This document shows, piece by piece, positions 8,662 to 17,259 of a stretch of DNA of 64,000 nt. Position 1 is the stretch's first letter, and each line of letters starts with the position of its first letter. Source of the DNA: CAYNRA01 sp046296415 (GTDB lineage: Bacteria; Bacteroidota; Bacteroidia; Cytophagales; Spirosomataceae); assembly GCA_046296415.1 (NCBI GenBank), contig JBKBLN010000001.1, forward strand, positions 1,767,978 through 1,831,977, written 5' to 3'. The notes under the pieces are model-generated. The model did no database searches, had not been told where the DNA came from, and saw only the letters and a list, made by a program, of their open reading frames with translations. The position numbers were made by a program, and so were the translations under genes.

Positions 8662-9729
8662 TTATTCAAAATAGCTGAATGTCTTTCCAGCAGGTAAGGC
8701 CAAAAGAAAGGCTTCATATAAGTCAATGCACTTCTCAACATCCTGTTGATCGCAGGTTTCTACCGTGGTATGCATGTATTTTAAAGGTAAAGAAATGAGC
8801 GCAGAGGCCACCCCCTCCCCGGAATACGCAAATGCATCGGTGTCGGTACCTGTCGAGCGACTCACTGCGGCTAGCTGTACGGGAATATTGTTTTCTTTCG
8901 CAACATCTCGCAAGAATTGCAAAACATTGTTTTGTACAGCGGGGCCAAAGGTCAGAACCGGTCCTTTGCCACAGGCCAAATCGCCATCTTTTTTGCGGTC
9001 ATACATCGGCGACTGGGTATCGTGGGTAACATCACAACAAATAGCTACATTGGGTTTGAGACGCCGGCTGATCATTTCAGCCCCGCGCAATCCAATTTCC
9101 TCTTGTACCGCATTCACGATGTATAATGTGTACGGTAGTTGAACACCTTTTTCTTTGATCCGGCGAGCTACTTCCGCTATGATAAATCCGCCCATGCGAT
9201 TGTCCAATGCCCGACCTGTGTAGAACTTTTGGTTTAGTTCCATGAAATCGGCATCGAAGGTGGCCACCGTACCTACATGAATTCCCATTGCTTCAACTTC
9301 CTCTTTAGAGGAAGCACCTACATCAATGAATATATTTTTTAAGCTAGGAGCTTCCTCTTTACCAGCCTCGCGGACATGGATGGCTGGCCAACCAAAAATA
9401 CCTTTTACTACACCTTTGGGCGTATGGAGATTCACCCGCATCGAGGGGGCAATCTGGTGATCGGACCCCCCGTTTCGACAAACATAAAGATATCCAGAAT
9501 CACTGATGTAATTCACAAACCAAGAAATCTCATCGGAATGAGCTTCGATCACAACTTTATAGGGTTGGCCGGGATTGACAACACCTACTGCAGTGCCATA
9601 CACATCCGTGATCACCTCATCCACATAAGGTGTCAGGTATTTTAACCATATTTTTTGACCTGATGATTCGAATCCCGTAGGAGAAGCATTATTCAGGTAC
9701 TCGTATAAAAATTCTTTGGATGCACTCAT
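8662..9729 (-). CDS. M42-family metallo-aminopeptidase
   Basis: This 355-residue cytoplasmic protein belongs to the M42 family (glutamyl aminopeptidase / FrvX type), which forms tetrahedral dodecamers that trim short peptides with two metal ions. Visible family segments are VIEAHSDEISWFV (first metal His/Asp), GRALDNRMGGFI (bridging Asp), NAVQEEIGLRGAE (catalytic Glu-Glu), CCDVTHDT (metal Asp) and the C-terminal KYMHTTVETCD with the final metal His. No signal peptide is present. The length is normal. It appears to be a single-gene unit, since a hairpin follows its stop and the divergent side is only about 57 bases from the msrB stop. Confidence 0.92.
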   Translation of the reverse strand: MSASKEFLYEYLNNASPTGFESSGQKIWLKYLTPYVDEVITDVYGTAVGVVNPGQPYKVVIEAHSDEISWFVNYISDSGYLYVCRNGGSDHQIAPSMRVNLHTPKGVVKGIFGWPAIHVREAGKEEAPSLKNIFIDVGASSKEEVEAMGIHVGTVATFDADFMELNQKFYTGRALDNRMGGFIIAEVARRIKEKGVQLPYTLYIVNAVQEEIGLRGAEMISRRLKPNVAICCDVTHDTQSPMYDRKKDGDLACGKGPVLTFGPAVQNNVLQFLRDVAKENNIPVQLAAVSRSTGTDTDAFAYSGEGVASALISLPLKYMHTTVETCDQQDVEKCIDLYEAFLLALPAGKTFSYFE

Positions 9730-9786
9730 AAAGACAAAATAGTAAGGACTGCAAAGGTAAGAGTCAAAATGATTTCTCCCAATGCA

Positions 9787-10266
9787 TTAAGGCTTTTTGA
9801 CAAAGGATAAACTCGCCGAATTTAGGCAATATCGTAGACCTGTGGGTTTTGGACCATCATTGAATACATGACCCAAGTGGGCGTCACAACGAGCACATTT
9901 AACTTCGTCACGTACCATTCCCAAAGAGTAATCTTTTTCGACGAGGACGTTGCAGTTATTAACGGGTTGAAAAAAACTTGGCCAGCCAGTACCTGATTCA
10001 AATTTAGTTTCGGATGAAAATAAATCGAGTCCACAGCCAATACACCGGTAGGTCCCTTTATCGTGATTATCCCAATAAATTCCGGTAAATGCCCTTTCTG
10101 TCCCGGCTTTTCGAGCTACATAAAACTGCATTGGGGTCAACTGTTTTTTCCATTCCGCCTCCGACTTGGAGATTTTCACTAGGTCGCAATTTTCTTTTTT
10201 CTTCTGTGCCTGAGATCCACACGACCCTAAGGTGATAAATGCCAAAACGATGAGCCAGTTTTTCAT
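9787..10266 (-). CDS. msrB: Peptide-methionine (R)-S-oxide reductase MsrB, lipoprotein form
   Basis: The 159-residue protein has a short leader with a lipobox-like Cys (TLGSCGSQ, about residue 16), then a complete MsrB domain. Zinc cysteines are CIGCG and CARCDAHLGHVF. The catalytic Cys lies in RYCLNSASL, close to the usual RYCxNS. The enzyme reduces methionine-R-sulfoxide in proteins using a thioredoxin-like donor. The leader places this copy in the cell envelope, where it would repair oxidised secreted proteins. It is divergent from the SBF-like transporter with only about 47 bases between, so both promoters must lie in that gap. Confidence 0.93.
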   Translation of the reverse strand: MKNWLIVLAFITLGSCGSQAQKKKENCDLVKISKSEAEWKKQLTPMQFYVARKAGTERAFTGIYWDNHDKGTYRCIGCGLDLFSSETKFESGTGWPSFFQPVNNCNVLVEKDYSLGMVRDEVKCARCDAHLGHVFNDGPKPTGLRYCLNSASLSFVKKP

Positions 10267-10313
10267 TGGATGTCTTATTTTTGTTAGATATACTATACTC
10301 CAAATAAAAAAGT

Positions 10314-11282
10314 TTGAAAACGATCGCTAAATTTTTGCCGGACCCTTTTGTTACAGGTTTATTTTGTATGATGGCAATTGCCTATGTTTTTCCTCAAGCC
10401 AGTCATTCTACCTATTTTTTGCCTCAAATCAGTCAAATCGGAATTTGGTGTATTTTTTTCTTCTATGGCTTGAAAATCCCGAAAGCCACGTTAATCTCGA
10501 ATATAAGTCGTTGGCCCTTGCATCTGGCCATACAGTTGACCACTTTTTTGGCTTTTCCAGTGCTGATATGGATGATTAAGCCCTATTTTTTGGATGGGGA
10601 ACGAGAAATTTGGTGGAAAGGATTTTGGTTTTTGGCGGCCTTACCCTCTACGGTTTCTTCCTCGGTGGTTATGGTAGGTATGGCCCGCGGAAACGTACCA
10701 GGTGCTTTGTTCAATGCCACTTTATCAGGATTGATAGGTGTATTGATTACCCCGCTCTGGATTTCAGGAGGAATTCAAAGTGAAACCCTAGGTACCATGT
10801 ACTGGGGACTTTTTCTCGAAGTTATTTTACCCACGTTGTTGGGAATCCTACTGCAGCCTTGGGGCGCAGGTTGGGTTCAAAAACGAGCGAAAAACTTAGC
10901 TTGGATGGACAAAACCACCATTTGGATCATCGTTTATCTTAGTTTTGCAGAAACATTTACTTCGTCCATTTGGACCGATGTGTCGTCCAAGGATCTATTG
11001 TACGTAGCATTTCTTACTTTGTGTATTTTTATTTTTTTCCTCACCTTTATTTTTGGGCTAAATCGTTGGTTTTCATGGTTTTCTGCTGCGGATGAAATCA
11101 CCTGGATGTTTTGTGGATCCAAGAAATCGTTGGTTCATGGATCGGTTTTTCTACCCCTTTTATTTCCTGGCCAGGTGGTAGGACTGGTCTTGTTTCCCCT
11201 CATGATCTACCATGCATGGCAATTGATCATCGTTAGTTATCTGGCTGCTTATTTTGAAAAAAAAGAGCCGTCCTTGAATTAG
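10314..11282 (+). CDS. SBF-like (bile acid:sodium symporter family) membrane transporter
   Basis: The protein has 322 residues, starts with TTG (the first in-frame start after the msrB divergence) and reads LKTIAKFLPDPFVTGLF. It has about nine or ten hydrophobic segments and the SBF_like/YfeH features: an early PLWISGG region, FFYGLKIPKA and, near the end, FCGSKKSLVHG, a glycine/lysine motif typical of this subgroup. These are sodium-coupled organic anion exporters or importers with poorly defined bacterial substrates. The 3' end of the gene carries the left arm of the terminator of the opposing PhoD-like gene, so its last codons are part of a hairpin. Substrate unknown. Confidence 0.85.
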   Translation: MKTIAKFLPDPFVTGLFCMMAIAYVFPQASHSTYFLPQISQIGIWCIFFFYGLKIPKATLISNISRWPLHLAIQLTTFLAFPVLIWMIKPYFLDGEREIWWKGFWFLAALPSTVSSSVVMVGMARGNVPGALFNATLSGLIGVLITPLWISGGIQSETLGTMYWGLFLEVILPTLLGILLQPWGAGWVQKRAKNLAWMDKTTIWIIVYLSFAETFTSSIWTDVSSKDLLYVAFLTLCIFIFFLTFIFGLNRWFSWFSAADEITWMFCGSKKSLVHGSVFLPLLFPGQVVGLVLFPLMIYHAWQLIIVSYLAAYFEKKEPSLN

Positions 11283-11291
11283 ACGGCTCTT
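11256..11291 (-). terminator. Terminator of the PhoD-like gene, overlapping the SBF-like gene end
   Basis: AAGAGCCGTC (11263-11272) and GACGGCTCTT (11282-11291) are perfect 10-base arms around a 9-base loop that contains the SBF-like stop codon. The run of A at 11257-11264 becomes the T-tract on the minus strand, so it terminates the PhoD-like gene and overlaps coding sequence of its neighbour. Confidence 0.8.
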
Positions 11292-11300
11292 CTGAAGGAA

Positions 11301-12617
11301 TTAGCGGAGATCTTTGGCTTGGATGGTGTAATCCCATTTGGGTTGACCCTCTTTATCAAAAACCTGAATTTTCAACATACGTTCGGTTCTTTTCCCTGAA
11401 ACTTCCAATATCCCAAAATTTTGCATCTCATTTACTTGGGTGCCTGGAACGATCGGTGCCCCAGCCAATTCTTTATCGGTTGGTTTTCCGGCTCCCGAAG
11501 TGAGAGGAGAAACTGTCAAATCATACAAAGGATAGGTACCCGGTCTTTCCAATTTTTGGAGATTGGTATGGTGGCGATCCCCCGAAATAAAGATAACCCC
11601 AGGGATATTATGGCGTTGCAATTCAGCCAAGAACTTGGCACGTTCACCCGCATGGGCTGAATAGTTTTCGAATTCACCGACTGGATTTACCACTTGCCCT
11701 CCATTAACTACAAATTTGAAGGGTGCAGACGAAGTTTTAAGCGCATCAATCAACCATTGAAGTTGTTTTTCACCCCAATACTCTTTATTGTGATCTTTAA
11801 ATCCATTGGGTGCACGGAACCAACGGTCATCCATGAGGAAAAACTGGCAATCCTCCCAAAAGAAAGTTCCTGTTACAGCCTCATTCTCGAAGATATAATT
11901 TGGATTTCCCCAATGGTTCTTAAAGACCTCCAATGCCCAACGTTTCCCCCAAAACGAGCGATCGGTATCATTTGGGCCATAGTCGTGGTCATCCCAAATA
12001 GCGTAATGATGAACGCTTCCAAACAACGGTTGTAGTTCAGGTTGTTTTTTAAATTCAGCATATCGATGGTACATACCCGTTTTGGTATTCCAATCTACTT
12101 CTCGGAAATAAACGTTATCCCCGCCCCAAACCATAAACTGAGGTTTTTGATCATAGATTTTAGAGAATATACCCATTCCTTTGCCATAGCCTTGTCCCGG
12201 ACGATCTACGGCAGGTTCGTTGGTGTACACACAGCTCCCTACGGCAAATTTGAATGCGGGAGGGTCTGTGCGGTATTGCCACAAGGTTTGGGTCTGAAAT
12301 TCAAGTGGATAGGAAACGTTTACTTTTTTTCCACCCAAATGAACTTCGTATTGATATTTTTTGCCAGGCTGAACCTGATTGGCAATTAATTTGACGGTGT
12401 AGTCGGTGGTAGAAGATGAAATAACTTCCTCGGTGGTTAATTTGGTCGCCGGATTTTCTTTATCCCAGTAAACAAATTTAACAGGTTGTGCTTTTTCAGT
12501 TTGTACCCAAAGCAATACTTCTTTCATTTCGGAATACCCCAACATGGGTCCGGCCTTAATTTGTGCCCAAGCAGGTAAGGCTGCGAGAGCTAGAATGAGT
12601 GCGACAATTTTTTTCAT
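11301..12617 (-). CDS. PhoD-like metallophosphatase
   Basis: This 438-residue secreted protein has a clear signal peptide (MKKIVALILALAALPAWAQ). A fibronectin-like N-terminal domain (about 25-120) precedes the PhoD-type metallophosphatase domain. Metal-binding segments are GSCVYTNEP, WGGDNVYFREVD (Asp, Asn), WDDHDYGPND and ISGDRHHTN. PhoD enzymes are calcium/iron-dependent phosphomonoesterases or phosphodiesterases that release phosphate outside the cytoplasm. No PHO-box was looked for because regulation differs in this phylum. It is transcribed alone towards the SBF-like gene and shares its terminator with that gene's 3' end. Confidence 0.9.
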   Translation of the reverse strand: MKKIVALILALAALPAWAQIKAGPMLGYSEMKEVLLWVQTEKAQPVKFVYWDKENPATKLTTEEVISSSTTDYTVKLIANQVQPGKKYQYEVHLGGKKVNVSYPLEFQTQTLWQYRTDPPAFKFAVGSCVYTNEPAVDRPGQGYGKGMGIFSKIYDQKPQFMVWGGDNVYFREVDWNTKTGMYHRYAEFKKQPELQPLFGSVHHYAIWDDHDYGPNDTDRSFWGKRWALEVFKNHWGNPNYIFENEAVTGTFFWEDCQFFLMDDRWFRAPNGFKDHNKEYWGEKQLQWLIDALKTSSAPFKFVVNGGQVVNPVGEFENYSAHAGERAKFLAELQRHNIPGVIFISGDRHHTNLQKLERPGTYPLYDLTVSPLTSGAGKPTDKELAGAPIVPGTQVNEMQNFGILEVSGKRTERMLKIQVFDKEGQPKWDYTIQAKDLR

Positions 12618-12656
12618 GTGAATCTGTCAAAGTTTATCGCTCAAAGTTAACATAAA

Positions 12657-12690
12657 TTGCGGCAGCACTTTCTGACAATCTGTATCTTTG
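12657..12690 (+). promoter_or_regulatory. Promoter of the lysA operon
   Basis: A perfect Bacteroidota -7 element TATCTTTG lies at 12683-12690 and a TTG at 12657-12659, 23 bases upstream. The same arrangement occurs before hemF. The lysA ATG is 30 bases after the -7 element. Confidence 0.6.
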
Positions 12691-12720
12691 CAAAAACTTA
12701 ATAGACGATTTACGTAAAAC

Positions 12721-13965
12721 ATGCAACTTACAGACGGTATTTATCATATTCAAGGCCTTTCCGTTATCGAACTTGTTCAAAAATATGGGAGTCCCTTATA
12801 TCTATATGATGGGCAAAAAATGGCGGATCAGGTCGAGGTGATGCGCCAAGCGTTTTCAGGTTTGGACATCAAGATCAAATACGCAGCCAAAGCTTTGACC
12901 AACATTGCCGTATTGCAGTGGATGCGCATGCTCGGGGTCGATGTCGATGTTGTATCGATCGAAGAAGCCCACATCGCTCTAAAAGCTGGATTTTTACCTT
13001 CTCAAATTCAGTATACGCCCAGTGGTGTATCGTTTGCTGAGATCGATGCTGCCGTGCAATTGGGGTTACGATTGAACCTTGATTCCATTCCCTTACTTGA
13101 GTATGTAGGAGAAAAATACGGCAATACGCTTCCCGTTTCCATTCGGGTGAATCCCTTGATTATGGCGGGAGGTAATCTGAAGATTTCCACAGGCCATGCC
13201 GACTCTAAATTTGGTATCTCCATTTTGCAAATGGAGCAAGTAGCCATGATCGCTCAACAATTTGGTATTCAAATCGTTGGACTTCATCAACATACAGGTT
13301 CTGATTTTAAAAATGCCCGCGTAATCATCGAAGCAGCCGAAAAATTGTTTGATTTGGCTTTTACTTTTTTTCCGGACATTCAATTTATCGATTTGGGTAG
13401 TGGATTTAAAGTGGCTTACTCAGCGAATGATCATGTGACCGATATGCAAGCGTTGGGCCAGGAAGTGGTAACCGTTTTCAAAGCGTTTCAAGAAAAAATA
13501 GGTCGAGATATAGAGCTTTGGTTTGAACCCGGCAAATTTTTGGTGTCAGAATCAGGTATTTTAGCCGTGACTGCCAATGTAGTTAAGGAAAATCCTAACA
13601 AAACATTTGTGCACGTCGACTCAGGTCTAAACCACCTCATCCGTCCAATGATGTATGATGCTTATCATGAAATTGTTAATATTTCCAATCCTACCTTTGC
13701 TCGTGGGAAAGGACTCTATGATGTCGTCGGCTATATCTGTGAAACGGATACATTTGGTAAAGACAGAGAATTACCTTCCGTTTCCCAGGGCGATATTTTA
13801 GGTATTTTAAATGCCGGTGCCTATGGTTTTTCAATGTCCTCCCAATACAATTCTCGGGTGCGGCCTGCCGAGGTTTTGGTGGTTAATCAGCAAGATTATT
13901 TGATTCGCCGTCGTGAGAATTTGGACGATATTTTACAACATCAACAAATGCTTCCTTTCGAATGA
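12721..13965 (+). CDS. lysA: Diaminopimelate decarboxylase
   Basis: LysA (414 residues) catalyses the last step of lysine synthesis, converting meso-diaminopimelate to L-lysine. It has the fold-III PLP barrel with the PLP lysine in KYAAKAL (about Lys57), the HQHTGSDF segment, the GSGF phosphate-binding motif, and the C-terminal GYICETDTFGKDR motif with the active-site cysteine. There is no signal peptide and the length is normal. It begins a three-gene plus-strand unit: its stop overlaps the start of the acyl-CoA dehydrogenase gene (ATGA). The upstream -7 element makes it the promoter-proximal gene. Confidence 0.95.
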   Translation: MQLTDGIYHIQGLSVIELVQKYGSPLYLYDGQKMADQVEVMRQAFSGLDIKIKYAAKALTNIAVLQWMRMLGVDVDVVSIEEAHIALKAGFLPSQIQYTPSGVSFAEIDAAVQLGLRLNLDSIPLLEYVGEKYGNTLPVSIRVNPLIMAGGNLKISTGHADSKFGISILQMEQVAMIAQQFGIQIVGLHQHTGSDFKNARVIIEAAEKLFDLAFTFFPDIQFIDLGSGFKVAYSANDHVTDMQALGQEVVTVFKAFQEKIGRDIELWFEPGKFLVSESGILAVTANVVKENPNKTFVHVDSGLNHLIRPMMYDAYHEIVNISNPTFARGKGLYDVVGYICETDTFGKDRELPSVSQGDILGILNAGAYGFSMSSQYNSRVRPAEVLVVNQQDYLIRRRENLDDILQHQQMLPFE

Positions 13966-15164
13966 TGCACGATTTCACTCCATCTGCCCAAATTGATACT
14001 TTTGAGTCTCCAGATTTTTACAATATTGACTCACTTTTTCGTGAGGAAGATCGATTGATCCGTGAATCGGTCCGAAATTTTGTCAAAAAAGAGGTGTCTC
14101 CTATTATCGAAGAAGCCGCTCAGCGCTGTATTTTTCCTATTCATTTAATGCCCTTACTCGGGGAATTAGGTGTCTTGGGACCCACTGTTTCACCTGAATA
14201 TGGTGGACAGGGGCTTGACTACCTGGCGTATGGATTGATGATGCAAGAAATTGAACGGGGTGACTCGGGTTTACGCTCCGCGGTATCAGTCCAAAGTTCT
14301 TTGGTAATGTTTCCAATCGAAGCCTTTGGCAGTGAAGAACAAAAGCGGAAATACTTACCCAAACTTGCTTCCGGAGAGTGGATCGGTTGTTTTGGATTGA
14401 CCGAGCCGGATCATGGATCCAATCCTGGAGGTATGGTGACTTCTTTTACCGACGAGGGTGATTTTCTTCGGTTGAATGGCGCCAAAATGTGGATTTCTAA
14501 TGCCCCATTGGCCGATGTTGCCATTGTTTGGGCCAAAGGCCCTGATCAGCGGATTCGAGGCCTGATCTTGGAACGCGGTATGGAGGGATTTACAACTCCC
14601 GAAATTCACAACAAATGGTCGCTCCGAGCAAGTGCAACCGGTGAGCTGGTTTTTTCGGATGTACGGGTTCCTAAAGAAAATCTACTACCATTGACCAACG
14701 GTCTACGGTACCCACTTCAGTGCTTAGACAAAGCTCGGTATGGTATTGCCTGGGGAGCCATTGGGGCCGCCATGGATTGCTACGAGACAGCACGAAAGTA
14801 TGCGGCCTCTCGAATTCAATTTGGAAAACCCATCGCGGGTTTTCAGCTGATTCAGAAGAAATTAGCCGAAATGCTGACAGAAATTACCAAAGCCCAACTC
14901 CTCGCATTTCAATTGGCCCAATTAATGAACTCGGGGAAAGCTACTACGGCCCAGATTTCCATGGCTAAACGAAACAACGTGGATATGGCGCTCACCATCG
15001 CAAGAGAAGCTCGCCAAATATTGGGTGGAAATGGGATTGTGGGTGATTACCCCATCATGCGCCACATGGCCAATTTGGAGTCAGTCATCACCTATGAAGG
15101 AACACACGACATTCATTTGCTCATTTTAGGGGCTGACATTACAGGAATTCCTGCTTTTCAATAA
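13962..15164 (+). CDS. Glutaryl-CoA-dehydrogenase-like acyl-CoA dehydrogenase
   Basis: The 400-residue flavoprotein has the three-part acyl-CoA dehydrogenase fold. Strong matches to the glutaryl-CoA dehydrogenase branch are GDSGLRSAVSVQSSLVM, CFGLTEPDHGSNP, KMWISNAPLADVAIVWAK and, near the end, TYEGTHDIHLLILG, where Glu is the catalytic base. Glutaryl-CoA dehydrogenase oxidises and decarboxylates glutaryl-CoA in lysine and tryptophan breakdown. The gene overlaps lysA by four bases (ATGA) and is therefore translationally coupled to lysine synthesis, which is odd for a catabolic enzyme. Its true substrate may be another acyl-CoA. Overlaps the oxidoreductase gene downstream by one base. Confidence 0.85.
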   Translation: MMHDFTPSAQIDTFESPDFYNIDSLFREEDRLIRESVRNFVKKEVSPIIEEAAQRCIFPIHLMPLLGELGVLGPTVSPEYGGQGLDYLAYGLMMQEIERGDSGLRSAVSVQSSLVMFPIEAFGSEEQKRKYLPKLASGEWIGCFGLTEPDHGSNPGGMVTSFTDEGDFLRLNGAKMWISNAPLADVAIVWAKGPDQRIRGLILERGMEGFTTPEIHNKWSLRASATGELVFSDVRVPKENLLPLTNGLRYPLQCLDKARYGIAWGAIGAAMDCYETARKYAASRIQFGKPIAGFQLIQKKLAEMLTEITKAQLLAFQLAQLMNSGKATTAQISMAKRNNVDMALTIAREARQILGGNGIVGDYPIMRHMANLESVITYEGTHDIHLLILGADITGIPAFQ

Positions 15165-16186
15165 TGATACCTATGGAAAAACCAATTCGTGTTGCCATGA
15201 TTGGCTTTGGGCTTTCAGGAAGGTACCTTCAAGGACCATTCTTCCAAAATCACCCCGATTTTAATCTGGTCAAAATCTTGACCAGTCAATCCACTGAAGC
15301 CATTCCTGACTATCAGGGCATTCCAACGTCTTCAAAGGTTGAAGAAGCATGGTTGGACGATCAGGTGGACTTAGTGGCTATTTGTTCTCCCAATGACACA
15401 CACTATGCCTTAACCCTGTCATGCTTGCAGGCGGGTAAACACGTGTTGGTAGATAAGCCAATGGCGGGGAGTTTAGAGGAAATTCAGACCCTCTATGATG
15501 AAGCCGAAAGGCAACAAAAAGTGCTAGCTGTTTTTCAGAATCGTCGTTTTGACAGTGATTTTTTAACAGTTAAAGATATCATCCAATCTGGTAAACTAGG
15601 AAAAATTGTTCGAGTCGAAGTTCGATATGATCGATTTAAACCCGAGCTGAATCCTAAAAAATGGAAGGAGGAGGTACGGTCGGCCAATGGTATTTTGTAC
15701 GATCTGGGTGCCCACATTATCGATCAAATGATTGATTTATTTGGAGAGCCCGAACGGGTGATGGGTCGAACCTATCAAGAACGAATGGGGACCACAATTG
15801 ACGATGCCTTTGATATATTGGCCAGCTATTCCAACGGCCCCTCTGTTTTATTACATAGTAGTTTATTGGCAAAAGAACCCCTCCCACGGTATGTAATTTA
15901 TGGAACTAACGGGTCTTTTCTGAAATACGGTATTGATGTTCAAGAAGATCACTTGAAAGCGGGAATTTTGCCCACAGAAGCACGTTACGGGTATGAACCT
16001 GCGGACCAAAATGGGTATTGTTTCACCGAGGAGGGACGGATTTGTGTGGAGACTCGTCGGGGAGATTGGGGAAGTTTATTTACTTCCTTGTCCCAAGCTA
16101 TTCAAGGGAAAGGCCCATTTGTCGTGACTCGAAAACAGATGGAGGCTCAGTTTAAAGTAATCGCCAGCATTCAATCCAAAAAATAA
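15164..16186 (+). CDS. Gfo/Idh/MocA-family oxidoreductase
   Basis: The 340-residue protein has an N-terminal Rossmann domain (IGFGLSGRY motif, about 11-21) and the NAD-dependent sugar dehydrogenase signature VDKPMAG, in which the Lys is catalytic. The C-terminal domain is the alpha/beta sheet of the family (YDLGAHIIDQMIDLFG). These enzymes oxidise or reduce sugars, inositols and related compounds. The particular substrate is not evident. It could start at M4 (15173). The gene is third in a unit with overlapping ends (lysA, acyl-CoA dehydrogenase, this one), but there is no obvious biochemical link to lysine. Confidence 0.85.
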   Translation: MIPMEKPIRVAMIGFGLSGRYLQGPFFQNHPDFNLVKILTSQSTEAIPDYQGIPTSSKVEEAWLDDQVDLVAICSPNDTHYALTLSCLQAGKHVLVDKPMAGSLEEIQTLYDEAERQQKVLAVFQNRRFDSDFLTVKDIIQSGKLGKIVRVEVRYDRFKPELNPKKWKEEVRSANGILYDLGAHIIDQMIDLFGEPERVMGRTYQERMGTTIDDAFDILASYSNGPSVLLHSSLLAKEPLPRYVIYGTNGSFLKYGIDVQEDHLKAGILPTEARYGYEPADQNGYCFTEEGRICVETRRGDWGSLFTSLSQAIQGKGPFVVTRKQMEAQFKVIASIQSKK

Positions 16187-16235
16187 AAAAAGAAGGGGAC
16201 CGTCAACCTGGTGTTTTGATCCCCTTCATTTTTTT
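16185..16235. terminator. Bidirectional terminator between convergent genes
   Basis: GAAGGGGA (16192-16199) pairs with TCCCCTTC (16220-16227). An A-run precedes and a T-run follows, so it can end transcription from both sides, serving the oxidoreductase gene and the nucleotidyltransferase gene. Confidence 0.75.
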
Positions 16236-17139
16236 AACTCCATAAAGTAACCGGGTAAGCACCAGAGCTAACAAGATTTTGAATGGATTTTTGTACTGTA
16301 GGTTTATCCTCAGGATAAGTTACCCCAAACCAGTCAGAGTCACTTTCAAAAACCCGGCAGGAGCCCTCATTTGATTCAATGAGTTGCGTCATGACGGTGG
16401 GTATATAAAATTCGGCTTTAGGAGAATCTACATTTTTTCTGGCATAGGTTTCAAACATGGCTTGGATTGCAGGAAAGACCCCCGCTTGAAAACCCCAAAA
16501 GTTCATGGAAACCACCGTATCAGGGGAAAGTGCGTGTTTATTTCCACCATCGATAAATACAATATCTCCAGATTCCTCCTGAATAATTTCGGTCCGCTCC
16601 GTCACAGAAACCAAGTGTCCTGTCTCGTTGGGAACACAAACGCCGCGAGAAACTGAGCCATTTTCGGAAAGGGTGTTTTTGAGAAGGTAACCCACCATTG
16701 CGTGTTCTGTGGGAGAAGTTTGGGCAGAGAGGAAATCAGCCATAGTTTGAAAGGCTGCAGCTCCGTAAAAATCATCCGCATTGATTACTGCAAATGCTGT
16801 TTTGGTTTGTTCCCAAGCACACAAGACCGCATGGCCAGTACCCCAAGGCTTGGTACGCGTAATGGTTCCTAGATCCGCGGGAACATAGCTTTGAACACCC
16901 TGGATAGCGAAATCGTAGTCAATCTTTCCTTCCAATTTAGGTCCAAAAATACGCTGAAAATCTTCTTTCAATTCCTCTCGAATAATGAAGACGACTTTAC
17001 CGAATCCTCCTCGAATGGCATCAAATAAGGAATAATCTATGATAGTTTCACCATTTGGGCCAAAGGCATCGAGTTGTTTGATTCCACCGTATCGACTTCC
17101 CATACCAGCAGCCAATATCAGTAAGGTTGGTTTTTGCAT
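16234..17139 (-). CDS. Sugar-phosphate nucleotidyltransferase (NTP_transferase family)
   Basis: The gene starts at the ATG at 17139, giving 301 residues that begin with the nucleotide-binding loop LILAAGMGSRYGGIKQL. The longer frame upstream is rejected because a perfect -7 element lies inside it at 17166-17173. Further family signs are TKPWGTGHAVLCAWE and the metal-binding INADDFYG (DxD-like). Such enzymes join a sugar phosphate and an NTP to form an NDP-sugar. MurU-type members recycle N-acetylmuramate, often beside an AmgK-type kinase, which is not seen here. The sugar is unknown. It stands alone, divergent from the secreted gene pair at 17260. Confidence 0.82.
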   Translation of the reverse strand: MQKPTLLILAAGMGSRYGGIKQLDAFGPNGETIIDYSLFDAIRGGFGKVVFIIREELKEDFQRIFGPKLEGKIDYDFAIQGVQSYVPADLGTITRTKPWGTGHAVLCAWEQTKTAFAVINADDFYGAAAFQTMADFLSAQTSPTEHAMVGYLLKNTLSENGSVSRGVCVPNETGHLVSVTERTEIIQEESGDIVFIDGGNKHALSPDTVVSMNFWGFQAGVFPAIQAMFETYARKNVDSPKAEFYIPTVMTQLIESNEGSCRVFESDSDWFGVTYPEDKPTVQKSIQNLVSSGAYPVTLWS

Positions 17140-17165
17140 AAATTCATTTTGACTTTTACTTCTTG

Positions 17166-17173
17166 CAAAAGTA
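17166..17173 (-). promoter_or_regulatory. -7 element of the nucleotidyltransferase gene
   Basis: CAAAAGTA on the plus strand is TACTTTTG on the minus strand, a perfect TAnnTTTG. It lies 27 bases before the chosen ATG and so decides that start. No convincing -33 TTG is visible. Confidence 0.5.
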
Positions 17174-17229
17174 CTAAAACGCGAATAAGTTTCTTGTTCT
17201 TTTATGAAGATAAAGACAATGGAAAATCT

Positions 17230-17237
17230 TAAATTTG
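17230..17237 (+). promoter_or_regulatory. -7 element of the secreted gene pair at 17260
   Basis: TAAATTTG at 17230-17237 fits TAnnTTTG exactly, 22 bases before the ATG at 17260. No convincing -33 TTG was found at the usual distance. Confidence 0.45.
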
Positions 17238-17259
17238 TCTGATAACCTAATGAATACAC

